Program-made: the position numbers and the translations under genes
Notes under the pieces: model-generated
What the model saw: only the letters and a program-made list of their open reading frames with translations
Told to the model about the DNA's origin: nothing
Databases searched by the model: none
In this document: positions 51,901 through 63,900 of the stretch, piece after piece
Numbering within the stretch: position 1 is the stretch's first letter
How the letters are laid out: each line of letters starts with the position of its first letter
Origin: CAVTPU01 sp963736695
Lineage (GTDB): Bacteria; Actinomycetota; Actinomycetes; Mycobacteriales; Micromonosporaceae
Direction of reading: 5' to 3'
DNA length: 64,000 nucleotides
Assembly: GCA_963736695.1 (NCBI GenBank)
Contig: CAVTPU010000001.1
Coordinates: 310,001 to 374,000, forward strand

Positions 51901-54900
51901 TCGAACACGGACTGGTCCACATAGACCAGAGCCTGCGGCGGGCTGCCGACCCGTGCCAGTTCCGCTGCCGCTTCGGCGGCCTCCCCCGGCCCGACGAGAT
52001 GGGCTTGGCCGCCAGATCGGCGCACCCGCTCGGCCAGGTCAGTCAGCACCGGCGAATTCGGCTCGCCCACGATCAGAAGCTCGGCGATCGACTCGGCGCC
52101 GGTCGACGCGAGGGGTCGCCCGGTCAGCACCCGCCGCTCAAACTCCACCACCGTGTCCGGCCCCTTATGTGAGACCGTGGTCGGTCCACTCACCCACAAG
52201 CGCACCGGGCGCAGCGGAGTGGGCGGCAACGCCGCGCGAGGCACCGACCTGCCCACACCGCGTGACTCCCACAGGCGAGTCCACGCGACACTCGCCCCGG
52301 CAACCCACATCCGTGCCAACGCGTCGACATCGCCGCGCGCCAACGCCTGGTCGACCTCTCCGGACTCCCCGTCGCGGGCCCGCAGCAGCCCGCGGGCCTG
52401 GCCGCCCGCGGCATATTCGCGCAACGCGTCCACCAGGGATCGCTCGTCGCCACACCGAACCGCGACGCGTTCCTTGAACGCCCGGCGGCGGGTCTGACTG
52501 GTGAACGCCAACACCGCCAACGGCACGGGCTCGGCGACGAGCTGGTCCGCCAACGACGTGGCGAGCTCCGCCAGCCGGGACGCATCCGGCGCCGAGAGCA
52601 GCACCAGCTGCTCGCCCACCGGGTGCGTCCATCCGGTGGGCTGCCCGGACGCGGGTGTGAACTCCTCCACCACGATGTGCGCGTTGGCCCCGCCCGCGCC
52701 GAACGAGCTCACGCACCCGACCCGGTTCGCGCCCGGCGCGGGAGTCTGCCACTCCGTGGCGTCCCGCTGCGGGCGCACCGAAGCTCCCGTGAAATCGATC
52801 TTCGGGTTGAGATTCCGCAGAGCCACGGTCGGCGCCACCGTGCGGTGACGCAACTGCAGCAGCACCTTGGTCAAACCGGCGATGCCCGCGGCACCCTCCA
52901 GATGGCCGACGTTGGCCTTCACCGAACCGACCGCGCAGGCCGACGGCGCGTCGCCGAGCAACCTGAACGCCCGGGCAAGCCCAGCCACCTCAATCGGGTC
53001 CCCCAACTCGGTGCCGGAACCGTGCGCCTCCACATAACCCACGTGATCCGGACGAACCCCAGATCGGCGTACGGCCGCAGCCACCACCTCGGCCTGAGCG
53101 GTCGGATTCGGCACCGTGTAACCACCGGTCTTGCCGCCCGCGTTGAGTGCCGAACCCCGGATCACTCCCCAGACGTCATCGCCGTCGGCGATGGCGTCCC
53201 GCAACGGCTTGAGCAACACCGCACCGACACCCTCGCCGGGCACATAACCGTCGGCCGTCGCGTCGAACACCTTCACCGACCCGTCGCCGGCGAGCATGTT
53301 GCGCGATCCCAACGCGATGTGATGCAACGGATGCACGATCAGGCTCACCCCGCCCGCCAAGGCCATTCGGCACTCGCCCCGGCGAATGCTCTCGCACGCC
53401 AAGTGGACCGCGGTCAGCGACGACGAGCAGGCCGTGTCCACCGCCATGCTCGGTCCGTTCAGATCCAATGTGTACGATACTCGGTTCGCGATCGACCAAT
53501 AGGCGCTATAGGCGCCGTTCGGATTGCCCTGCGCCCAGCCCATCGCCCCCAGTTCGCCATACCCGCCGTACATCACGCCAACGAAGACGCCCGTGGCTGG
53601 TTCGCACCGTTCACCGAGATAACCGGCCCGCTCCAACACGCTCCAGCAGGTCTGCAGGAACAGCCGTTCCTGCGGGTCGATGTCGGCCGCGTCCTTGGGC
53701 AACACCCCGAACAGTGCCGCGTCGAAGCCGGCCACATCGTCCAGGAACCCACCCCACCGCTGATATTCACGCAGTCCGCGGCTCGGGTCGACGGTTCCCC
53801 TCCAGTCCCACCGGTCGGCCGGCACCTCGGTGATCGACGACACCCCTGCCCGAAGGTTACGCCAGAACCCGTCCAGGTCATTCGCACCCGGATAACGACC
53901 GTCCACCCCGATGATCGCGATCGGCTCGTCGGCGGTGAGGCCGGGAGGTGACACGGCCTCCGCCAGTTGAAGGGTCGGCCTGTCGGTGAGGGACGATCCG
54001 CCCACGACCGGCACCATGGACTGCTGGAGCGCGGCCAACGCGCCGCCCCGATCGGCCACCAGTCGATTCGCCAGCCGGCGCAGCGTCGTCTCCTCAAACA
54101 GCAGGGTGGACGGCAATGGGCCGAGATCCTGACTCATCCGGTCCAACAGGCGAATGCCCACAATGGAGTCCACACCGAATTCATCGAACGTGGTCTGCTC
54201 ATCCAGGTCACTCACCGCATGGCCGAGCACCTCGGCGAACACCTCAGCCACATAACGGATCGCGCCGGCCGCCGCTACGGCGGGTTCGACGGCGGGTGAC
54301 ACCGGTGGGACGGCCACGGCCGCGCCCACGGTGCCGGCCGCAGTCGCGGGGGTCGCGGGCGACGAACCGGCGGGCCGGTCACCGATACCGAAGTGGGCCA
54401 GGCCCGCAGGCGCCGCCTCGATCACCAGCGCCTGCGGAACCCCAGCGGCGACCAACCCATCCAGCGCGAGCATCGCCAGGTCCGGGTCGAGTGAGCCCAC
54501 TCCGTCGGCCGCCAGCATCGACCGGTGGCTCTCATCGCCGGCCAGCCCGATGCTTCCCCAATAACCCCAGTTGACCACCGTCACCGGCCAACCGGTCTGG
54601 CGCAACGACAACGCGTAGGCATCGGCGAACGTGCACGCCGCCGCATAGTTGCCCTGCCCGTCCGCGTCGATGAACGACGCGGCCGACGAGAACAGGATCA
54701 TGTGGTCCAGCACCCGACCGGCCAGCCCTGCCGTCAACGTCACCAGACCGGAGACTTTCGGGGCAAGCACCTGCTCCACATCGGAACGAGTCAGGTTGGC
54801 CAGCCGGCGATCCCGCAACACGCCGGCACTGTGCACCACACCGAGCAGCTGACCGTGCCGGTCGGCCTCAGCCAACGCAGCCGCGACCGCCGTGGGGTCA

Positions 54901-57900
54901 CTCACATCGCCCGACACGTAGACCGCGTGTCCACCCAGCTCGGCGATCTCCGCTCGAGCCCGACGGATGGTTTCGTCCTCTGGCCGACGTCCCAACCAGA
55001 CGAGGGTCGCCTGCGCCTGCCGCGCCACGTGCCGGCTGAACACGCCGCCGATGCCGGACGCTCCGCCCACCACGAGATAGACACCACGGCGGAAGGGCGA
55101 TGCCGCCGGGCGCGGCGGAGCCGCGACGAAGGAGCGGGCCAGCCGCACCCCATCCCGCACCGCGACCAGCCGCGACGCGCCGTCCAGCCCCACCACGTCG
55201 GCGGCGCTGACCTGCCCAGCTCGTGCGGCAACATCCACACACGTCACTCGCCATGACGGCTGTTCGGCCGCCACGGTGCGGGTCAGTCCCACCAGCGCGG
55301 CCGAGTGAGGACGGACCGGCTCGTCTTCGGAGGTCGCCACCGCCCCATCGGTCACCACGGTGATCTCCACCGGATCGCCGGACCGTCCACACTCGATCAA
55401 CTGCTGAACCAACTCGAGCAGCAGTCCGACCCCGTGTTCCTGCCCCGGCTGCCCGGTGTCGCCCAACGCCAGCACATAGACCTGGTCGACCGTGCGAGCC
55501 AGCTGCGCCCACCCGGCCGGCACCCGCGAACCAAACGGCAAGACCACAGCCGAGGTGGCGGCACACGAGGCGACGACCTCCTCGGCCAACGCCTGCGCGG
55601 TGGGTCGGGCGATGACGACCACTTCGCCGGCCGCCCGGCGAGTCTCCGCCGCCACAGAGTCGCGCCACACCGGAACGAAAACCTTGCCCTCCAACCGATC
55701 AACCCGGAAGAGAGTGAGTCCACGGACCGCAGCCAGAACCTCTCCGGACGGGTCGGTGATGTCGGAATCAAATCGCAGTTCGGCCACGCGACGCACCACC
55801 ACGTGGCGCGCCCGCCGAAGGTCTCCCAGGATGTGGATCGAACCAATCGCCACCGGCAGCACCGGGCCGGTCTCGTCTCCCACCAACACCGCTGTGGACT
55901 GGAACGCACCATCGAGCACAGTGGATACCGACTCCGTCACGGGCTCGGCGAGATCAGCCACCGCCATGTCCGGTCCTGCCGCCACCGCCCGCAGCAGCCG
56001 AAACGCCTCGCCATAACGCATGTCGGCGCGGTCAAAGTCCCGATACATGCCGGCCACGTCCACCACGCTCGGGCACAGACGGCGCATCGCAGCCACATCC
56101 ACCCGCTCCACCGTCGCGGCCGGTGGCTGACTCACCGTGCCGGTGGCGTGCGGAGCATCCGGCTCGGCCGGATCGGCCAACTGGAAAGCCCAGCCACCGG
56201 TCGGAGAAGGGGTCAGCCCGACCCGCAGCCTCCGCACCTCCTCCACGGGGAACGGCCGCCGCCACCGCAGGCCGTTGATCCGTACCGGGTAGGTCTGTCC
56301 CGTCACCCGTGCCACCTCGGCCGCGACCAGCGCGGCCGTGGCAGCCCCCGGAAGCAACGGCCGGCCGGCGATCACATGCTCGGCCACCAACCGATCCGTC
56401 GGCCGGATTGTGAGGATCTCCGACTCCTCGGCGTCGACCGGCAGGTCAGTCGGCTCGGGCCGGGCCGCAGCGGCGGGCCAATGGCGATGCCTGGCGAACG
56501 GATATCCGGGCAACGGAACCCTTCGCGGCGCGCGGCCGGCAAACCAGGCCGCCCAGTCCAGCCGCTGACCCCGCACGTATGCCTGTGCCGCATGGCGCGG
56601 GTCACGCGCCGGCTCCGTCGGCGCCGTTGCAACCACTGTGGACGCGGTCCCGATGAAACAGTCCTCCGGGTGCTCGCCCCGGGCCAACGCGGCCAGTTTC
56701 ACCCGCAGGTCGTCCACGTCGCGGGCCACCACCGCGGCCCGCTCCTTCAACTGGCGGCGGCCCTGCGCCAACGTGAACGACAGATCCACCACTCGCATGT
56801 CGGCGGTGAGTGCCCCCGCCAGACCCGCCAAAACCTCGGCCCGCTCGGCGTCCGTGCGGGCGGACACGACCACCACCTCGGGCACGGCGACCGTCCGCTG
56901 GGCACGGGTCGGCGCAGACGTCGACCGGTGCTCGTCGATCGGGGCCTGACCCACCACCAGATGGCAGTTTGTGCCACTGAATCCGAAGCTGGAGACGGTC
57001 GCGATCCGTGTGCCGGACTGGCCGGGCAGCCACCGCTGGTGTGTGGTGACCGGATAGAGCGGACTTCCGGCAAAGTCGATCTTCGGGTTGGGAGTGGAGT
57101 ATCCCGCCGTCGGAGCCAACTCCCCGTGCCGCAACTGCAGCAGGACCTTGATCAGCCCTGCCACGCCCGCCGCCAACGTGGTGTGCCCGATGTTTCCCTT
57201 CACCGAGCCCAGCGCGCACCATGGGTCGGCCGCCTGCGGCCCGTCGCCGCCCAACACCCGCCGCAGCGCGGAGAACTCGATCGGATCGCCCAACGCCGTG
57301 CCCGTTCCGTGCGCCTCGACGTAGGTGATGTCGCACGGCCGCACTCCGGCCCGGGCATGGACCTGACGAAGCAGCGCGACCTGTGAATCCGCGCTGGGCG
57401 CGGTGATTCCGTTGGTGCGGCCGTCGCCGTTGACGCCGCTGGCCTTAATCACCCCAAGCACTCGGTCGCCGTCGCGGCGCGCGTCGGTCAAGCGCTTGAG
57501 CAGCACCACCCCGACGCCTTCACCCAACACGATGCCATCGGCGGCGGCGTCGAACGGGGCGCTGGTGCCGGTCGGCGACAGCATGCCGACCTGGCTGGAC
57601 CGCACCTGCAGTGACGGGGTGAGCATCAGCGCAACCCCGCCGGCCAAGGCCAGGTCAGATTCCCCCGTACGCAGACTCTGCGCGGCCAGATGCACCGCCA
57701 CGAGCGACGAGGAGCAGGCGGTGTCCACCGCCACCGCCGGACCACGCAGATCCAACAGATAGGAGATGCGGGCCGCCAGGATCGAACTCGCCCCACCGAG
57801 GAACGCGTGAGCGGTGTCGGCGTGCCCGCTCTCATGCAACAACTCCGCATAGTCGCCCGGAGCGCAGCCGACAAACACCCCGCACCGGAGCTGGGCCGCA

Positions 57901-60900
57901 CTGTCACCGGCATATCCGGCCTGTTCCAAGGCGCGCCACGCCTCGGTGAGAAAGAGCCGCTGCTGCGGGTCGGTCTGTGCCGCCTCCACCGGCGACATGG
58001 CGAAGAACCGGTGGTCGAACACGTCCACGTCGTCGAGCATCGCCGCCCACCGACTATAGGTGCGACCGGGTGCAGTTGGGTCGGGGTCGAACAACGACTC
58101 GACATCCCACCGGTCTGGCGCGACGGCGCTGATCGCACTGCGGCCGCCGACCAGATTCGCCCAGAACTCGTCCAGATCACGCGCGCCGGGCCACTGACCC
58201 GACATGGCGATGATGGCGATCTCGTGGTCCGCCTCGGAGTCCGGCGCCGATGTGGGCGGTGCAGGCTCGGCAGTAGCGACAGTGGAGATGGAAGCAAAGA
58301 TAGCGGCGGGCGCGGCGAGATCAACCATCGTCGAATCGGGGGGTGCCTCCACAATGGGCGCCGAGGCGGACGTCGGCGGCGCGAGCTCCACCATGTTCGG
58401 CGGCGCGGCCTCAAGGATGTTCGGCGACACGGGCGCGGCGACCGCCTTCTCATCCGCGCGCTGCCCACCGACGACGGCCCGCACCAGCGCGCGCTGAGCC
58501 CGCACGGTCTCCAGGACGAGGTCGGTGAGCCGATCCAATGTCGGGTGATCATAGACAGCCACCGACTCGATGTCCGTGTCGAAGACACTATTGATCTGTT
58601 GTACGACGTCCACGGCACCGATCGAGTCCAGCCCCATATCGCTGAAACTGCGCGTCGGGTCAAGCTCGGCGCGGTCCAGATAGAGCTGCGCCGCCAGAGC
58701 CTGTTCCACAACGTCCACCACGGCCGCCCGGTCCGCCGTCGGCAGCTCAGGCTCCGGCTCGACCGGGGCTGGAATCGACGTCGGAGCCACGACTGTCACT
58801 GGAACGGGAGCTGCGGCGCGAGCTGGGACACGGACCACCATCGACGCGGGGGCCGGCGCTGGAGTAGCGCCGCCGAGTCGATGTCGCACGAGCCGCACCG
58901 CGTCTTCACCCAGCACCCGGTCGTGCATAGCCAACTCGGCCGCGATCACCTCGGGCTGGCGATCCATAATCGGGCGTACCAGCTCGGCCTTGAGTTCTCT
59001 CAATGCGCCCGCGGGCAGCGCCGCCACCGACCGGGCCAGATCGAGCGCCGTCGACAACACCTGCGGACCGTCGGCGAAACGCACCTGCGCCCCGCGTCGC
59101 TCCAACTCCTCACCCGCATATCCGCGACAAGTCAACAACATCTCGGCCGCCAGTGATGACCCAAACCGGTATCCCAGAATGTGGGTCGCCCCCATTCCCG
59201 GTGTGAAACCGTACTTGAGGAAGTTGGCCGAATACGTGGCCGAACGCGACATCACGATCAGGTCGGCATACAACCCGAACGCCAGGCCACCACCCGACGC
59301 GTGACCGCCGATCGCCGCGATCACCGGCTGTGGGCAACGGACGAGTCCCTCATAGACGAACGCCGCGTCGGTGAACGCCCCGTTTTTGGACGCCAACTTG
59401 GCCAACGCCTCAGGCTCGCCACCCATGCTGAACACTGGGGGACCACCAGCAAGCACCACCACCCGCACGTCGTCGCGCGCGCCGAGCTCGGCGAAACTGG
59501 CCTGCAACCCCGCGAGCAGCTCGTCGCTGAACATGTTGCGGTTGGCCTCGTCGCGCATCATCACCACCGCGATGCCGGCATCGGTGACCGTCAGCTCCAC
59601 AATGTCCTCCCCCAGACGGGTCGGCGCCGGGGACTGGTCACGGCGCGCCGACCACGCGCCCAACCAGCAGTGCTCCTCGGGCAACGGAGTGCCGGGCAGA
59701 CTCACCCGTCGGGCGCGTTGGCCACGTCGGTATGCCGACCAGTCGACCGTGACACCGGCGGCCCAGCGTCGACCCACCTCGGCCACATCGTTCGCCCCCT
59801 CAGCCGCGAGCAGGCCCGCGGCCTGCGGATCCTCCACCGGTTCCTCTGGCGCGGTGCCCCGCCACCAGTTCGGGCCCGCGATGTCGCCCAACGCCCTCAC
59901 CAGTTCGTCGACCGTCGACACCATCGTGGCTGCCCGTGCCCGCAGCGCACGGCGCCCGATCCGAAGCGTGTGCGCCACATCAGCCAGCAACAGGCCGCCG
60001 GCTCGTCGACGCCCGAGCTCACCCACCGCCGTGTCCACATCGGGCGGAGCACCATCGGCGGTGAACCGTCCCAACGCTGCCAGCCCGGCTGGTTGCAGTC
60101 CAAGGTCGGCCAGTGTGGCCGTCGGATCGACATCCTCAACGGCGATCCCCAGCTGGGCCGCGACCTCCGACCGCGCCTCATCGGGCCCGACAGCGCCGCC
60201 ATCCGCCTCCTCCGAACGGGTCAGCGCTTCCCGCAGCCTGACTGCGACGCGCTCCAGCGTCGCGTCGTCCGGGGCGGAGAGCACGACCAGCTCGGGAGAG
60301 GTGCCGGCGGCACGGGTCGTCGAAAAGTCGGAGACGATGGTCGGCGACGGCGCTTCGGACACCACCAGGTGAGCGTTTGTCCCACCAGCTCCGAACGCGC
60401 TAACGCCGGCGCGCAGCACCCCGTCGGGCGCGGTCCATTCTTCGCGCTCGGTCACCACCCGAATCCCCGATCTGGTGAAGTCGATGTGTGCGTTAGGCGG
60501 AGTGGAGTGCAGCGACGCGACCAGCTCCCGGTGCCGCAACTGCAGCAGCACCTTGGTCAGGCCTGCCACTCCCGCAGCGCTCTCCAGGTGACCGACGTTC
60601 GACTTCACCGATCCAACCGCGCACGCCACCGGCATATCGGCTGGATCGGACAGAGCTCGTGTGAGTCCCTCGACCTCGATCGGGTCACCCAGCGAGGTAC
60701 CCGTGCCGTGTGCCTCCACATAGGTCACTTGGGCTCCGCGCAACCCCGCGTCGGTCAGCGCCATCCGGATCAGCGACGCCTGGGCGGCCGGGTCGGGCAC
60801 GGTGAAGCCACTGGTGCGGCCATTGTGGTTGACCGCCGACCCGGCAATGACCCCGGCGACCGTGTCGCCATCGGCGATCGCCCGTGCCAACGGCTTGAGC

Positions 60901-63900
60901 ACCACCACACCGACACCCTCGCCCGGCACATACCCGGTGCCGCCCGCGCCAAAGGCTCGGCACCGACCATCGTCTGAGAGGAACCGGTCCGCGGCCAGCT
61001 GCAGATATTTCTGGGGATGGGGTGCCACATTGACCCCGCCGGCCAATGCCACGTCACACTCGCCGCGGCGCAGGCTCTCCACCGCCAGATGCACCGCGAT
61101 GAGCGACGACGAGCAGGCGGTGTCGATGGCCAGGCTCGGCCCGGTGAATCCGAAACAATATGACACCCGGTTCGGCACGGACGAATGCAACGCGGTGGGT
61201 GCCACCCCATGTTCGTCGCGCAACAACTGGTAGTGATTCCACATCACGCCCGCGAAGACACCCACCCGCTGTTCGGCCAGTGCCTCCGGCGGATAGCCGG
61301 CGTCCTCGAGTGCGTGCCACGACTCGGTCAGGAAGAGGCGCTCCTGCGGATCCATATATTCCGCTTCGCGGCGCGAAATTCCGAAGAACCCCGGAGCGAA
61401 CCGATCAACCCCGTCGACGAAGCCGCCCCAGCGGCCGTATGTGCGACCAGGCGAACCGCGCCGCGGGTCGAATAGCTCGTCGTGGTTCCACCGGGTCGCT
61501 GGCACCTCGGTGACGCTGTCGCGCCCAGCAACCAGGTTGCGCCAGAACTCGTCCACGTCCGACGCACCCGGATACCGTCCGGCCACGCCGATCACCGCGA
61601 TCGGACCACCCCGATCGCCGACGGGCTCGATCGGCGGGTCCGGCGGCTCGGCCTGCGGCGGGCCGGCGACGGCCAGCGTCCTCGACAGTCGGGTCCGCTC
61701 CCCATATGCCACCACGATGTGACCGCCGCCCGACGACAGTGCCATGTCGAGAGCTTTCAGACCAACCTCGTACGGCATCGAGGCCAGGCCCGCCGCGTCC
61801 GGTGTGGACGACGCCGCACCCATCCCTCCGTCCGCCCAATGCGGCCACGAAATCGACAACACCGAGCCGGGAGCGGCTGCGGCTTGGTGGTCCAGATAGG
61901 CGTTGGCGAACGCGTAGTCACTCTGTCCCGGATTGGCCAACACCGATGACACCGACGAGAACAGCACCGTAAGCTCGGGCGGCTCCTCGACCATAGCTCG
62001 CTCGATCGCCCGCAGACCGTCCACCTTCGGCGCCAACACCGCGGAGCACCGCTGCGGATCCTTACGGAAATGGAGCGCATCGTCGATCGCGCCGGCGAGG
62101 TGAAACACCGCGTGCAGCCGGCCATACACGAGTCTGGCGTGCTCGGACGCCGCCTCAACGTCGGCGTGATTGGTGACATCGGCTCGGACATACTCGACTC
62201 GAGCCCCGCGCGCACGCCACCGGGCGATCTCGGCCACCAGGTCAGCGTCCGGTTCCCGCCGGCCGGCGAGCACTACCCGCGCCTGATATCGGTCAATCAG
62301 ATGTGCGGTGAGGATTCTGGCCAGCCGGCCAGCGCCACCGGTGATCAGACATACCGCGCCGGTGCGCAACCGTGTCGGCCGGGCGACCGGCTCCACTACC
62401 TGCCCATACGAAGTCTCGCGCCGACCCGCGCGGTAGCGAACCTCCGCCGTGTCGTCGCCGAATCCGGCCGTCTCCGCGTCGATGACCGCGGCGAATCGGG
62501 CCGGATCGGGGTCGTCGTCCAGCACGACAGAACGACCGGCGATCACCGGCGTCTCGGCGCTGATCGTGCGAACCAGCGCCGCCACCGCCTGCCGGGGCTG
62601 GGCGTGCGGGCCGGCGGTGCCGACATAGAGCAACGGCGCCCGGCGTGTCGGCCGAGCCGCCACCATCGCGGCCGCCACCCGCCGAACGAGGTCGTGTGGG
62701 CGGGCCGCGCTCGGTTCGACGCCGGCGATGTGGTCGACCACACACACGACCGGCGGTCGATCGTCGACAGTGAGCGCGGCCACCCGATGCCGCAACAGGT
62801 CTGCGGACAGGAGCGTGCCATCGGGTCCGGCGTCGACCACCTCCACTCGGTGTCCACAGTGACGCAACTCGTCCGCCACCGCCCGTCCGTGGCTGGCTGC
62901 CGTCGCGAGCAGCAACAGACTGCCGCGCTCGCGCTCAGCGGCGGGTGCGGGCAACGGTTCGGCCCGCCAGCAGCGGCTGACGACCATAAGCTCAAGCGTT
63001 GCCTGTTCCGGTTCGCCGTCGATCGGGGCGTCGCCACGCGCGGCGTTCGGCGCGACCGACGGCTCCGCCGCGGGAGCGGTCTCCACCGTCGGTGGGCCAT
63101 ACGTCGAGGCGAGATGGCGTGACAGTTCGGCGATGTCGCCGAACTCGAACAGCAGGGTCGGATAGGTCCGGCCACCCACAACCCGTTGCAGGTCCTCGCT
63201 GACCGCGAGCATGCCGACCGAATCGAGACCCTGCTCATAGAACCCCCGGGCCACCGCTACCTCGGCCGCGGGCCGGTCCAGCCGTTGGCCCACCAGTTCA
63301 CGCAGGTGCTCTGCGTAGGCGGACGCCACCGAATCCAGGTCCGCAACCGCGTGGACGACGGGCTCGGCTGCCCGACTGCTGACGACGTCCGCTAGGCTGT
63401 TCGTCCGCTCGTCGACCCGCACGCCGGCTCGGGAATCGCCATCACCGTTCGGGAGCAGCGTCGTGATCAGATCCGGGCGCCGAATTCGTTTGCAGGTCAA
63501 TCGTATGAACTCGGCCACCAACGCCCCTGACTCCGGGTCATACGCCTGGTAGCTGTTGTGCATCACATCCCCGGATGGGGCCCGCGACTCCTCCTGCGGC
63601 ACATGCACCAGGCAACGGGCCCCGGCGGGCCGCGGCATGCGAACCTCATCGATGGAGATCGGAATGAACGGAGCATCCAACACCGGGGTACGCGCGAAAG
63701 CCACCAGTGTGGACGCGTCCAGGAGGGCTGGATGCATGTGGAAGAGGTTCGCGTGCGCCATCGTCGACTCGTGCAGACTCAGATCAGCGACCAATGCGCC
63801 GCCGCCCAGCCGGATCGCGCCCGACGCCCGCATGGGAGGGCCGTGCACGATGTCCTCACTGCGCGCCTGCTCATACAACCGTCGCATGTCCCGGTCTTCG

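Noticed and set aside
55305..57386. 693-codon open frame on the plus strand opposite the PKS
   Set aside because: It mirrors the DH-KR2-KS2 coding region. Its translation is Arg/His/Pro-rich with no domain, as expected for antisense of high-GC coding DNA. The same holds for 49215-50819 and 57690-59156.
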